Of a DNA stretch of 64,000 bases, positions 43,410-58,400 are shown one piece after another; the first letter of the stretch is position 1; each line of letters opens with the position of its first letter. A program made the translations under genes and the position numbers. The notes beneath the pieces are model-generated. The model had not been told where the DNA came from and searched no databases. It worked only from the letters and a program-made list of their open reading frames with translations. The stretch comes from Saccharomonospora viridis DSM 43017 (GTDB taxonomy: Bacteria > Actinomycetota > Actinomycetes > Mycobacteriales > Pseudonocardiaceae), in NCBI RefSeq assembly GCF_000023865.1, contig NC_013159.1, forward strand, positions 1,886,001 through 1,950,000. Direction: 5' to 3'.

Positions 43410-46400
43410 GCACGAACTCCAACAAGGGATCGGCAATCGAGGAAGTTCTTCCCGTTCTGCCCCTGCAAGAGGGTTTGCTGTTCCACGCGAGCTTGGCCGA
43501 CGGCGGGACCGACGTCTACATCGGTCAGTTCGTCCTCGAACTGACCGGATCGGTCGACGTCGGGCGGATGCGGAATGCGGTGGCGGGCCTGTTCGACCGG
43601 CACGCCGGATTGCGGCTGTGCTTCCGCCAGGTGCGCTCAGGGGAGTGGGTCCAGATCGTCCAACGGCGGGTGGCCACGCCGTTCGAGGTCGTCGACCTGT
43701 GCGATGCGAGCGACGCCGACGCGGAACTTCGGCGACTGATCGAGCGGGAGCGTTCGCGCGGTTTCGACGTGACCTCCGGACCGTTGGCACGGTTCGTGCT
43801 GGTGCGATCGTCGGAGGACACCTTCCGATTCGTGGTGACCCATCACCACGTGCTCTGGGACGGCTGGTCGGTTCCGGTGTTGCTGCGGGAACTGCTCGCG
43901 CTGTACCGCGGTGAACACCTGGAGCAGGCACCCGATTTCGGCGCCCTGGTGCGCAACGTGCTCGGTCTGAGCGGCAGCGGACGGCGGTTCTGGGCCGAGA
44001 GGTTGAGCGGTGTCGAGCCCTGTCTGGTCAGCGATGGCGGGGTCGACCCCGGCCAGCTGCCCGGCTCGGTGACACGGGAGTTGACCGTGGCCGCATCGCG
44101 CGGGCTTCGGGACTTCGCCCGACGCCACGGAGCCACCCTCAGCGTCGTCGTCCAGGCCGCGTGGGGCGTGGTGCTGTCGTCCCTGCTCGGCCGAGACGAC
44201 GTGGTGTTCGGGATGACCGTCTCCGGTCGCCCCGACGGCGTCCCCGCAGCGGAGGACGTCGTCGGGCTGTTCATCAACACGGTCCCCGCCCGCATCGTGT
44301 TGGGCGCCGGGGAATCCGCCCCGGAGCTGGTATCGCGGGTCCAGGAGGACTTCGGCCGGACACTGGACAACCAGTTCGACCGGCTGGTCGACATCCAGGC
44401 CGCCGCAGGCCACGGCGGGGAGTTGTTCGACACGGTCGTCGTGTTCGAGAACTACCCGCTCGGGGAGTTCGCCGGGAAGACCGAACTGGACGTCGAGGAC
44501 TTCCGCGTCACCTCCGTCGAAGGGCGGGACGCGACACACTATCCGCTCTTGCTGACGGTGGTCCCCGGCAACACCGTCGCGCTGCGCCTCGACCACCGCC
44601 AGGACCTCTTCGACGAGGCCGCCGCGACCGCCGTGCTCGACCGGTTGGTGCGGGTCCTCGACCGGTTCGTCACCGACCCGGACGGCCCGGTGGCCCGGAT
44701 CGACCTGCTGACCGACGTCGAACGGGACCGGGTCCTGCACCACTGGAACGACACCGCCGTCGAGCACCCGCCGACGACACTGCCCGAGGCCTTCGCCCGG
44801 CGCGCCGCGGAGACTCCGGAAGCGACCGCGCTCGTGTTCGGGAAGACCACACTCACCTTCGCCGAACTCGACATGCGCGCGAACCGCCTCGCGCACCTGC
44901 TGCTGTCCCGCGGGGTCGGCGCCGAGGACATCGTGGCGCTCGCGATCCCCCGCTCCGCGGAGACCATCGTCGCGCTGCTGGCCGTGTTGCAGACCGGTGC
45001 CGCCTACCTGCCGGTCGACCTCGACCAGCCCGCGGACCGCGTCGCATACGTGCTCACCGACGCCCGCCCCACCCTGGTGCTCACCACGATCACGAGCGAC
45101 CTGCCCGACCATCCCGCGCCGACGCTCGTGCTCGACGACCCCGTGACCGAGGCGGCACTCCTCGCCGCGCCGACACGGAACCCGCACGATGTGGACCGGG
45201 TGGTCCCCATGCACCCGGCGCACCCGGCGTACGTCATCTACACCTCCGGGTCGACGGGTCGGCCGAAGGGCGTCGTACTCACCCATGCGGGCCTGCGCAA
45301 CCTCTACCACGACCATGTGGCCGGACTGATCGAACCGCACGCACCCAAGACCCGGAGACTCCGCACCGGACTGTCCGCCGCGCTGTCCTTCGACACCTCC
45401 TGGGAATGTCTGCTCTGCCTGGTCGCCGGACACGAACTGCACCTGCTCGACGACGAGACCCGCCGCGACGCGGACCTGCTGGTCCGCTACGTGGCCGAGC
45501 ACCGTCTCGACCTGCTCGACCTGACCCCGTCCCACGCGCAGGAACTGGTGGAGACCGGGCTGCTCGCCGAGGACGGCCACCGTCCCGCGGTGCTCATGCT
45601 CGGCGGCGAGGCCGTGCCCCCGGCCCTGTGGACACGGTTGCGCGCGGCACCGCACACGCGCTGCTACAACTACTACGGGCCCACCGAGTTCACCGTGGAC
45701 GCGGTCGCCTGCGCACTCGACGACAGCGAGCAGCCGACCATCGGCAGGCCGCTGGACAACACCAGGGCGTACGTGCTGGACGCGGCGTTGCTGCCCGTCG
45801 CCCCCGGTGTGCCCGGTGAGCTGTACCTGGCCGGACCACAGCTCGCGCGAGGCTACCTGGGCCGCGCCGGACTGACCGCCGAACGGTTCGTCGCGTGCCC
45901 CTTCGGGGCTCCCGGCGAGCGCATGTACCGCACCGGCGACCTGGCCAGGTGGACCGAACACGGCACGCTCGAGTTCCTCGGCCGCGCCGACGGACAGGTC
46001 AAGATCCGCGGCTTCCGGGTCGAACTCGGCGAGGTCGAGCACGCGCTGCTGACGCATCCGTCGGTCGGCCAATGCGCCGTCGTCGCCACCGAGGCGGAGC
46101 CGGCCGGAACCCGACTGGTGGCCTACGTCGTGCCCCGCGCCTCGCACACCGATGCCGTGGACACCGGCGTGCTCGCCCGACACGTCGCCGCGACGTTACC
46201 GGACCACATGGTGCCCGCCGCGTTCGTCGTGCTCGACGAACTGCCCCGGACCCAGGCGGGCAAACTCGACCGTCGGGCCTTGCCGAGCCCGGACTTCGGC
46301 GTGGTGGCACGGGGCCGGGCGCCACGGGGACCGCGCGAGGAGATCCTGTGCACGCTGTTCGGCGACGTGCTGCGAGTGCCGCCGCCGAGCATCGACGACG

Positions 46401-49400
46401 ACTTCTTCGCCCTCGGCGGGCACTCCCTGCTGGCGAGCAAACTGGTCAGCAGGGTGCGTTCGACGCTGGGGGTCGAACTGAGCCTGCGCACCCTGTTCGA
46501 GACCCGCACGGTCGCCGCGCTCGCCGCCGCGCTGGACGCGGCGGAGCGTGAGGACGACACCCGCCCCGCGCTGCTGCCCCGACCGCGGCCGGAGACCGTC
46601 CCCGCGTCGTTCGCGCAGCAACGGCTGTGGTTCCTCAACCGGTTCGACCCGGAAAGCGCCGCCTATCACATCCCGGTGGCGTTGCGGTTGACAGGAGAGC
46701 TCGACGCGACGGCCATGGTGGACGCCCTCGCCGACGTCGTCGCCCGACACGAGGTGTTGCGGACGGTCTACGACGACGGCCCGGACGGCGCCGTCCAGAT
46801 CGTGCTCCCCGAGGACCGGGCGAAGGTGACGCTGCCCAGACTGCGAATCCGGGCCGACGACCTCGACGCGCGGTTGGCCGACTGCGTCCGACGACCGTTC
46901 GACCTCACCACCGACCTGCCCCTGCGAGCCTGGCTGTTCGAGCTGGCCCCGGATGAGCACGTCCTGTTGCTGGTGCTGCACCACATCGCGGCCGACGGCT
47001 GGTCGATGGGGCCGCTGGCGCGGGACCTCACCGCCGCCTACCGGGCCCGTACGGCCGGGACCGCGCCCCGGTTGCCGGCGTTGCCGGTGCAGTATGCGGA
47101 CTACGCGCTGTGGCAGCGGGACGTCTTCGGCGACGAGACCGACCAGGACAGCGCCATCCGAGCTCAGCTCGACCACTGGCGACGTACCCTGGCCGACCTG
47201 CCGGAAGAACTCGGACTGCGACGATCCACAGTGGCGGAGACCACGACACCGCCCGAGCCGGTCACCGTCGAGATCGACGGCGAGCTGCACGCCGCGTTGG
47301 TGGCGCTGTGCAGGCAGCGCCGCGCCACCCTGTTCATGGTGTTCCAGGCGGCGCTGGCCGGGGTGTTGTCCAGGCTGGGCGCGGGCACCGACATCCCGAT
47401 CGGCACCCCGATCGCCGGACGCGGCGACGACGCACTGGCCGAGTCGGTCGGGTTCTTCGTCAACACCCTCGTGTTGCGCACCGACGTCAGCGGCAACCCG
47501 ACGGTGGCCGAGCTGATCGACCGCGTCCGCGAGGTGGCCCTGACGGCCTACGCCAACCAGGACGTGCCGTTCGAACGGTTGGTGGAGGAACTCAACCCGG
47601 ACCGGTCCACGGACCGCCATCCGCTGTTCCAGGTCATGTTGACGTTCAACAACGTCGACCAGCAGGCCGCGTTGGACACGATCCACGAGCTGCCGGGCCT
47701 GCGCGCCGAGGGATATCCGGTGGCCGCGGGGGAGGCGAAGGTCGACCTGGCGCTGACCGTCACCGAGAACTTCACCGACGACGCCGCGCCCGCCGGGCTG
47801 CGGGTCACCATCCAGTTCCGCGGTGACTCCTATGAACGGGCCTGGGTCCGCGACCTCGCCGACCGACTGGTGCGGATGCTGTCCGGATTCCTCACCGCGT
47901 CCGAGCGGGTCGACCGGATCGAGTTGCTCTCGGCCGAGGAGCGGTCCCGGATCACCGGGTGGAGCGGACTCGGCGTCGCACCGACCCCCGGCGCGCTGTT
48001 GCCGGATCTGATCGCCGAGCAGGCGGCTCGCACCCCGGACGCGGTGGCGGTGAGCGCCGACGGAGTCGAACTCCGCTACGCGGAGCTGCTCGCCCTCGCC
48101 GACCGCGTCGCCCGGGCGTTGCGCAGGGCCGGGGTCGGGCCGGAACGCCTGGTCGCCGTGTTGCTGGGCAAGTCGGTCGATCTGCTCGTGGCGCTGCTGG
48201 CGGTGTGGCGTGCCGGCGGTGGCTATGTGCCGATCGACCCGGACCAACCCGCGGACCGGGTGGCGTACCTGATCTCCGACGCCCGGCCCGTCCTGACGTT
48301 GACCGAGCCCGACCTGGCCGCTCACCTGCCCCCCGACACACCGACCCTGATCGTCCGCGATCTGGTGGACGAGTCCTCCGCCACGACGCCGTCCACCGCA
48401 CCGCCGCCCGCCGTGACGTCGCCCGGGCAGATCGCCTACGTGATCTACACCTCCGGCTCGACCGGGCGGCCGAAGGGAGTCGCGATCCCCCACGAAGCGC
48501 TCGCCGCATACGTGCGGCGCAGCGCCCGCGCCTACCCCGATGCGGGCGGGGTGTCGTTGGCGCATACCTCGATCGGGTTCGACCTGACGGTCACCGCGCT
48601 GTTCACCCCACTGGTGCTCGGCGGCCGCGTCGTGCTCTCCGACAGCATCGAGGACGGTGCCGAGGCGACGTTCACGAAGGCGACGCCGTCCCACCTGACC
48701 CTACTCGCCGACCTGCCGGAGATCGCGCCGTCGACCCTGGTGCTCGGCGGCGAGGCCCTGACCGGACAGGCGTTGGCCGACTGGCGCGCGGACCATCCCG
48801 ACACGACCGTGGTGAACGCCTACGGTCCCACCGAACTGACGGTGAACTGCACGGAGTTCACGGTGCCGCCCGGTACCGTGCTCGATCCCGGCCCGGTACC
48901 GATCGGCAGACCGTTCCCCGGAACCGCGGTCTTCGTGCTCGACCGGGGGTTGCGTCCCGTCCCGGTCGGAACGGTCGGCGAACTGTACGTGGCCGGGTCC
49001 GGACTCGCTCGGGGTTATCTGCGTCGTCCGGGGTTGTCCGCCGAGCGGTTCGTCGCGTGTCCGTTCGGTGAGCCGGGGGCGCGGATGTATCGGACCGGGG
49101 ATCTGGTGCGGTGGTCGCCCGACGGTGATCTGGTCTACGTCGGTCGGGCGGACGATCAGGTCAAGGTGCGCGGCTTCCGGATCGAACCCGGCGAGATCGA
49201 GTCCGTCGTCGCCGACTGTCCGGGCGTGCTTCGGGCCGTGGTCGTGCTGCGCGACGACACGCCGGGGGAGCGACGCCTGGTGTGCTACGCCCTCGCCGAG
49301 CCCGGTTCCGACGTCACGCCGGAGCGCCTGGCCGAGTGGGCCGGTGAACGGTTGCCGACCCACCTGGTGCCGTCGGCGTTCGTGGTGCTCGACGAACTAC

Positions 49401-52400
49401 CGCTGACCGCCAACGGCAAGGTCGACCGGCGGTCGTTGCCCGCACCCCCCACGACGAACCGAAAGAGCACCGGCAGAGCCCCGCGCACCCCGGTCGAGGA
49501 GATCCTGTGCGGACTGTTCGCCGAGGCGCTCGGCGTGGCCGCCGTGACCGTCGACGACGACTTCTTCGCCCTGGGCGGACATTCCCTGCTGGCGATGCGG
49601 CTGATGAACCGGGTGCGCGCGGTCCTGGGCGTCGACCTGCGGTTGCGGGCCCTGTTCGACACCCCGACCGTGGCCGGGCTCGCCGAGGGCATCGCACGCG
49701 GTGCCGGCGTGCGGCGTGCGCTGGTGGGTCGTCCCCGGCCCGCACGGCCACCGCTGTCCTTCGCCCAGCAACGCCTGTGGTTCCTCTACGAACTGGACGG
49801 CCCATCACCCACGTACAACGTGCCGATGGCGTTGCGCCTGTCCGGCGACCTGGACGTGGCGGCGCTGCGGCTCGCACTGCGCGACGTCGTCGCCCGACAC
49901 GAGAGTCTGCGCACGGTGATCGAGTCCGACGAGCACGGCGCCTACCAACGGATCGTGCCCGTCGAGGCGGTCGATGTGGAACTGGCCGTCGAGACACTCG
50001 ACGAAGCCCGCTTGGCCGACGCGCTCGCCGACAACGTCGGCCACGGCTTCGCGTTGGACCGGGACATCCCGGTGCGGGCCTGGTTGTACCGGATCGCGCC
50101 TCGGGAACACGTGTTCCTGCTGCTCGTCCACCACATCGCCACCGACGGGTGGTCGAAGGGACCGCTGACACGGGATCTGACCGTCGCCTACGCGGCCCGG
50201 CGACGAGGGCGGCAGCCACAGTGGTCACCGTGCCCCGTGCAGTACGCCGACTACGCGGTATGGCAACGGGAGACACTGGGGGACACCGAAAGGGACGACA
50301 GCGTACTGGCCCGACAACTGGCCTACTGGCGCGACGCCTTGGCCGGCCTGCCCGACGAACTGAACCTGCCCGTGGACCGGCCCCGGCCGGCGGTGCCCAG
50401 CCACCGAGGAGACCGTGTCGAATTCACCGTCGACGCAAAGCTCCACGCCCGGCTGGCGGAACTGGCCCGCGCCCACGGGGTCACGGTGTTCATGGTGTTG
50501 CAGGCCGCGCTGGCCACGCTGCTCACCCGGCTCGGGGCGGGCACCGACATCCCGATCGGCTCCCCGGTCGCAGGTCGCGATGACGAGGCGACCAACGACG
50601 TGGTCGGGTACTTCGTCAACACGCTCGTGCTGCGCACCGACACCGAGGGAAATCCCACCTTCGCCGAACTGCTCGCCAGGGTGCGGCGCACCAACCTCGC
50701 CGCGTACGCCCACCAGGACGTGCCGTTCGAGTTGCTGGTGGACGCCGTCCAACCGGAACGGTCGTTGGCACGGCACCCCCTGTTCCAGGTGATGCTGGCG
50801 TTCAACAGCACCGATCACGAGGTCCCTCCCGAGTCGGCCATGGCCGACTCCGGCCTCACCGTGACACCGGTGCGGACCCCCACCACGTCGGCCAAGTTCG
50901 ACCTGTTGTTCGGCTTCGCCGAAGAGGAGTCCGGGGGCTTGGTCTGCTCGGTCGAGTTCAGCACCGACCTGTTCGACCGGGCGACGGTCGACGACATGAT
51001 CGCGCGGTTGTCCCGCGTGCTGCGCACCGCCGTGACCGCACCGGATCTGTCGATCGGCGGTTACGACGTGCTCGCCGCCGACGAACGACACCGGCTGCTG
51101 TCCGGCTGGAACGACACCGACCGGGACACCAGTGGTCGCTCACCGATCGAGTTGTTCGAGGACCAGGTGCGCCGCACCCCGGACGCGGTGGCCGTGTGCT
51201 CCGGTGACGTCCGGCTCACCTACGCGGAGCTGAACACGCGGGCCGACCGGTTGGCCGCCGTCCTGTGTGCCCTGGGAGTGGGGACGGAACGGCTCGTCGC
51301 GGTCGCGTTGCCGCGGACCGAGCAACTGGTCGTCGCGCTGCTTGCGATCCTCAAGGCCGGTGGGGCCTACCTCCCGGTCGACGCGGACTACCCGGCGGAA
51401 CGCCTCGCGTACCTGTTCGCCGACGCTCGCCCGGCCCTGCTGCTGAGCTCACGCAGCCAGGTCGAAAGACTCGCCGTCGAGCCCGAGATCCCGACGCTGC
51501 TCCTCGACGAGGCCACTGTCGAACCGGTGGACCCGCAGCAGAGCGAGCCGAACGAGCGGGACCGTGCCGCAGCGCTCGATCGCCTGTCCTACGTGATCTA
51601 CACGTCCGGATCGACCGGGCGCCCCAAGGGGGTCGGCGTCTCCGCGCGGAGCATGGCGAACCTGCTGGAGTGGGCGCGCGCCGAATTCGGCGCCGACGCG
51701 TTCACCCGGGTGATCTTCGCGACGTCGCTGAACTTCGACGTCTCCGTGTTCGAGCTGTTCGGACCACTGGTCAGCGGTGGCACCGTGGAGATCGTCGACG
51801 ACCTGTTGGCCCTCCTCGACCGTCCCCGCGGCTGGTCGGCCGGGATGCTCAGCGCGGTACCGTCGGCGTTCGCGAGACTGCTGGCCGCGGGCGCGTTGGA
51901 CGCCCACATCGGACTGATCGTGCTCGCGGGTGAGGCGTTGCCCTCGACGCTGGTCGACGACATCCGCAGGCGCCTGCCGACGACTCGGGTGGTGAACGCC
52001 TACGGGCCGACCGAGGCCACGGTCTACACCACCTGGTACCGCGACGACTCCCGGAAGCATGCGGAACTGCCACAGGTGCCGATCGGGCGGGGACTGCCGA
52101 ACACCCGGCTGTACGTCCTCGACCGGTACCTCGAACCCGTCCCGGTCGGCGTGGTCGGGGAGCTCTACCTCGCCGGGTCCGGACTCGCTCGGGGTTATCT
52201 GCGTCGTCCGGGGTTGTCCGCCGAGCGGTTCGTCGCGTGTCCGTTCGGTGAGCCGGGGGCGCGGATGTATCGGACCGGGGATCTGGTGCGGTGGTTGCCC
52301 AGCGGTGATCTGGTCTACGTCGGTCGGGCGGACGAGCAGGTCAAGGTGCGCGGCTTCCGGATCGAACCCGGCGAGATCGAAGCGGCTCTGACGGACATAT

Positions 52401-55400
52401 CCGGTGTCGCTCAAGCGGCGGTGGTGGTGCGGGAGGACGTCCCCGGCGATCGGCGCCTCGTCGCGTACGTGGTGCCCGCCGATACGGGGATCGGAATCGA
52501 CGAACACGCACTGGCGACCGCCCTGCGGTCCCGCCTGCCGGAATACCTCATCCCCTCGGTGTTCGTGCTGCTGCCCGAACTGCCGATGAACCGGAACGGC
52601 AAACTGGACCGCAAGGCACTGCCCGCGCCCACGGTCGAAACCGAGTCCTTCACCGGTCCGCGAACGCCCACCGAACAGGTGCTGTGCGAGTTGTTCTCGG
52701 CGGTGCTCGGTGTGCCCGAGGTCGGCGTCCACGACGGGTTCTTCGCGTTGGGCGGCGACAGCATCCTGTCCATCCAGCTCGTGGGACAGGCCCGCCGAGC
52801 CGGACTGAGGATGTCGGTGCGGGACGTCTTCGAACACAAGACCGTCGCGGGCCTGGCCGCCGCGCTGGACGAGACGAGCCCGACCGGGCATCCCCAGGCG
52901 AGCGAGGCCGAATCGGACGGCGACACCGGGGACGAGGGGATCGGTGAGGTCGTCGTCACCCCGATCATGGAATGGCTGGCCGAGCGCGGCGGTGAGATCG
53001 CCGAGTTCAACCAGTCGATGGTGGTGCACACCCCCGCCGGGGCGAGCCTCGAGCGGATCGTCGCCACGTTGCGTGCGGTGTCGGACCACCATGACGCACT
53101 CCGCATGCGACTGTCCGATGAGGATGGACTGTGGCGGCTGTTCGTCGACGGGCCGGGCGGCGTCCGCGTCGACGACCTCGTCACCGTGCTCGACGGGACC
53201 GGACTCGACGACGAGGAGATCCGGCCGCTCCTGCGCGACGCCGCGGAATCCGCCCGGAGCCGGTTGAGCCCCTCGGACGGGGTGATGACGCGGTACGTCT
53301 GGTGCGACCGGGGAGCCGAGGAACAGGGCTTGTTGCTGCTGGTCGCGCACCACCTCGTGGTGGACGGCGTGTCCTGGCGGATCCTGCTCGGCGACCTCGC
53401 CCGAGCCTACGCGGACCTCGACGCGGGTCGGACCCCGAGACTGCTGCCGGTGGGCACGTCGTTCAGACAGTGGGCCGACCACCTGGCGGAGCTGGCGAGC
53501 CGACCGGAGCGACTCGATGAACTGAGCCACTGGACACGGACACTGCGAGCGGTCGAACCGCTCGCCGACGACGAACTCGACCCGGCACGCGACACCCACG
53601 CCACGGCCCGGTCGTTCGAACGGACGTTGCCGGCCGAGGTGACCGGCACGTTGCTCACCGGACTGGTCGAGAGGTTCCGGGTCGGTATGAAGGAGGTCCT
53701 GCTGGCGGGCCTGTCGGTCGCGCTGTCCCGTTGGCACGGCGGCACGGCCACCGTCGTCGACCTCGAAGGCCACGGCCGGGAAGAGCACCTCATGCCCGGT
53801 GCGGATCTTTCCCGCACCGTCGGGTGGTTCACCACCCTGTACCCGGTCCTGTTGGACACCGGGCCGGTCGACTGGGGTGATGCGTCGGCCAGGTCCGAAC
53901 TGCTCACCCGGACCCTGCGGACCACCGCCGAGGCACTGGCCGCCGTCCCGGACAACGGCATCGGCTACGGCCTGCTGCGCTACCTGCACCCGAGGGCGGG
54001 ACGGAAACTGCGCCGGTTCGCCGAACCCGACCTGTGCCTCAACTACCTCGGCCGCATCCGGTCGACCGTCGACGGCGCCGAGACGTCGACGGACTGGGCA
54101 CCGGCCACCGGCCCGGCCGCGATCGGCGCCGGCCAGCACCCCGACCTGCCGTTGGCGCACGCGATCGAGCTGAACGCGGTGATCCAGGACGACGGCGTGG
54201 CCCCGAGACTGGCCGCCACCTGGACGTGGGCCGGGAGGATCGTCGACGAGGACCGGGTGCGCAGGCTGGCCGAGCTGTGGTTCGACACGCTGACCGAATT
54301 GGCCGCGCTCGTCACCGAACCGGCGGACGACTCGCACCCCGCCGGACTCGACGGCGTATCCGAGGCCGAACTGTCCGAACTGGTCTCGAACTTCGACGGA
54401 GGGGTCGAGCAGGTCCTGCCCGTACTACCGCTGCAGGAAGGCCTGCTGTTCCACGCCGCGCTGGCCGACGGCGGCATCGACGCGTACGTGGGGCAACAGG
54501 TCTTCGAGTTGGTCGGTGCGGTCGATGTCGAACGGATGCGTGAGGCGGTGGCGGGCCTGTTCCGGCGGCACGAGGGCCTGCGGGTGTGTTTCCGACAGGT
54601 GAGCTCGGGAAGCTGGGTACAGGTCGTGGCGCGGACGGTGACGACACCGTTCGACGTGGTCGATCTGCGGGACTCGGACGACGCCGAGCGCGAGTTCGAG
54701 CGCCTGGCCGAGGAACAGCGGGCGCGTGGCTTCGACGTGACGTCGGGCCCGCTGGCGCGATTCGTCCTGGCGCGGGTGTCGGAGGACGTCTTCCGGTTCG
54801 TGGTGACCAATCACCACGCGATCTGGGACGGTTGGTCGATCCCGATCGTGTTGCGGGACCTGCTCGCGCTGTACCGGGGCGACGAACCCGGTCGGGCACC
54901 CGGCCTCGGCGCCGTGGTTCGGGAGCTGGTCGCATCGAGCGGTGGCGGTCGGGAGTTCTGGGGCCACGTCCTGGGTGGTGTCGAACCGTGTCTGATCGGC
55001 ACGGGCGACGCCACCGGAAGCGGCGCCGCCGAGTCGCTTTCCAGGGTGATCGACTCGGAGCTGTCGGCCCGGTTCACGGAACTGGCCCGAGACAACGGCG
55101 TGACGGCCTCCACGGTGGTCCAGGCGGCGTGGAGCGTGGTGCTGTCGGGTCTGCTCTGCCGTGACGACGTGGTGTTCGGGGCGACGGTGTCCGGCCGCCC
55201 CGACGACGTCGAAGGCATCCGGGAGACCGTCGGCATGCTGATCAACACCGTTCCGGTGCGGGTCGGTTTGACCGCCGACGAACCGGTCGCCGACCTGCTT
55301 TCGCGGTTGCACCGGGAATTCGGTCGAATCCTGGACCACCAGTTCGACCGGCTGGTCGACGTCCAGACCTGGTCCGGAGTCGGCGGTGACCTGTTCGACA

Positions 55401-58400
55401 CCGTGGTGGTGTTCGAGAACTTCCCGGTCGCGGAGGTGACCGAGGACCAGAAGGGCGGTGACCTCACCGTCCGCCGAATCGGAGGCGCCAGCGGCACCCA
55501 CTACCCGTTGACCCTCAACGCGTCGATGCGTGGTCGGGAACTGGAACTCCGGCTCCTCTACCAGCCGGGCCTGCTCGCCGACGAGGTCGCGGTCCGGGTG
55601 TTGGACTCGTTCACCACGGTCCTCGAGGGATTCGTCGCCGGCGACCGACGACTCGGCGAACTCGACCTCCTGCCGCGACCACAACGCTCCCGCCTGTTGC
55701 GCGACTGGGGCGAAACGGGGCCCGCGTCCCCCTGGGACCCCGCGGTGACCGTGCCGGAACTGGTCGCCGAACAGGCCCGCCGTACCCCGGAGGCGGTCGC
55801 GGTGGTGTGTGCCGATTCGACGTCACCCGCGTCCGCGCTCACCTACGCCGAACTGGACGCCCGCGCCAACCGCCTCGCGCGACGGTTGGTCGAACTCGGG
55901 GTCGGGCCGGAACGACTGGTCGGGGTGCTGTTGGGCAAGACTCCCGACCTGGTGGTCGCCTTGCTCGCGGTCCTGCGGGCCGGCGGTGCCTACGTCCCCA
56001 TCGACCCCGAATACCCGGACGACCGGATCGACTACGTGGTCAGGGACGCCGCGCCGGTGTTGGTGTTGACCGACACGGCGTCGGCCACGCGCGTCCCGGC
56101 GGGACACCGGAGGCTGGTGCTCGACGATCCGGCGACGGCCGAAGCCGTGGCCGAGCTTGCCGAGGGGCCGCTGAGCGATGCCGAACGCGGCGGACCGGTC
56201 GAACCGGATCAGGCCGCGTACGTGATCTACACGTCCGGTTCGACAGGACGGCCGAAGGGCGTCGTGGTCTCGGTCGGGGCGATGTCGGCGTACGTGCGTC
56301 GTAGTGCCGCGGCCTACCCGGACGCCGCCGGGAGCGGGCTCGTGCACTCCTCGGTGGCCTTCGATTTGACCCTCACCGTGCTGTTCACACCGCTGGCCGT
56401 CGGCGGGGCCGTGCACCTCGTCGACCGGCTCGACGAACACTCCGCGGCGGTGGACGTGTCGCTGTTGAAGGTGACCCCCTCGCACCTGCCCTTGCTGGAG
56501 GAGTTGCCCGAGCTCGTACCGTCGACCTTGGTGATCGGGGGCGAGGCGCTGTTCGGTCGTGCCCTGGTCCCGTGGCGGGCCGCGCACCCGGAGAGCACGG
56601 TGATCAACGCCTACGGGCCGACCGAGCTGACGGTGAACTGCGCAGAGTTCGTGCTCCCACCACACACGCCACAGGGGAACGGACCCGTGCCGATCGGTAA
56701 GCCGTTCCCCGGCTTCCGGGTGTTCGTGTTGGACCACTGGCTGCGCCCGGTACCGGTGGGTGTGCCCGGTGAACTGTACGTCTCCGGGGTCGGGATGGCC
56801 CGCGGCTACCTGGGTCGGTCCGCGCTGACCGCCGAACGCTTCGTCGCCTGCCCCTACGGGGAACCGGGACAGCGGATGTACCGGACCGGAGACCAGGTCC
56901 GTTGGTCGCCGGACGGCAACCTGGAGTACGTCGGGCGAGTCGACCACCAGGTCAAGGTGCGGGGCCACCGCATCGAACTCGGCGAGATCGAAGCGGTCCT
57001 CGCCGAACACCCCGAGGTCTCCCGTGCGGTGGCCGTGGTGCGCGAGGACACCGCGGGCGATCGACGGATCGTGGCCTACCTGGGCACCGATTCCGACACC
57101 CCGGTGAGCACCGCGGACGTGGCGGCCCACGTCAGGAGCCGGTTGCCCGACTACATGGTGCCCTCGGCGTTCGTGACGCTCGCCGAGTTCCCGCTGACCG
57201 CCAACGGGAAGATCGACCGCGCCGCGTTGCCGGAACCGCGGACGACCGGCACGGTCGACAACGGGCCCCGCGATCCGTACGAGGAGATCCTCTGCGGCCT
57301 GTTCGCCGATGTACTCGACGTACCCGCGGTGGGCGTCGACGACGACTTCTTCGACCTGGGTGGGCACTCCCTGCTGGCCATCCGGCTGATCAGCCGGGTG
57401 CGGTCGGTCTTGGGCGTGCAACTCGGCATCCGTGAGTTCTTCGACCGGCCGACGGTCGCCGCACTCGCCGTGGGACTGGGACGGTCCGCGGACGCCGCAC
57501 CCTCCAAAGTGGTCGCGGTGTCACCCAGGCCGGAGCGGGTGCCGTTGTCGTTCGCGCAGCGACGGTTGTGGTTCCTCTACCAGATGGAGGGGCCGTCGGC
57601 GACGTACAACGTGCCGTTGATGCTGCGTATCCGCGGGGACCTCGACGTGGAGGCCATGGCGGCGGCGTTGACCGACCTCGTCCACCGGCACGAGACGTTG
57701 CGCACCCTCTTCCAGGCCGATGAGGACGGTCCCTGGCAGCGGGTGCTGCCCGCCGAGGACGTGCGGGTGGAGCTCGTGCCGGTCGAGGTCACCGAGGACG
57801 GACTGGCCGAGCGGCTGAGGGCCGTCGCTCGATACGAATTCGCGTTGCACGCAGAAATCCCCGTCCACCCCCGGCTGTTCCGGCTCTCCGCGGACGAGCA
57901 CGTACTCGTCGTGGTGGTGCACCACATCGCGACGGACGGGTGGTCGTACGAGCCCTTCGTGCGGGACCTCACCACGGCCTACCTCGCGCGTCGGTCGGGC
58001 GAACCGCCCGTTTGGGAGCCCCTTCCGGTGCAGTACGCCGACTACGCGCTCTGGCAACAGGCGCACCTCGGCCACGAACACGACCGAAACAGCGCCGTGG
58101 CCGCCCAACTCGCCTACTGGCGTGACGCGCTGGCGGACCTGCCGGAGGAGCTGAACCTTCCGTTCGATCGACCCCGACCCGCCGTCGCCACCTACCGGGG
58201 TGACCGGGTCGAGTTCACCGTGCCCGCCGACCTGAGCGAGCGGATCACCGCGGTGGCGAGGGAACGCAGGGTCACGGTGGTCATGGTGTTGCAGGCCGCC
58301 GTGGCCGCGCTGTTGACCAGGCTCGGCGCGGGCACCGACATCCCGATGGGCTCGCCGATCGCCGGTCGGACCGACGAGGCGACCAACGACCTGATCGGGT

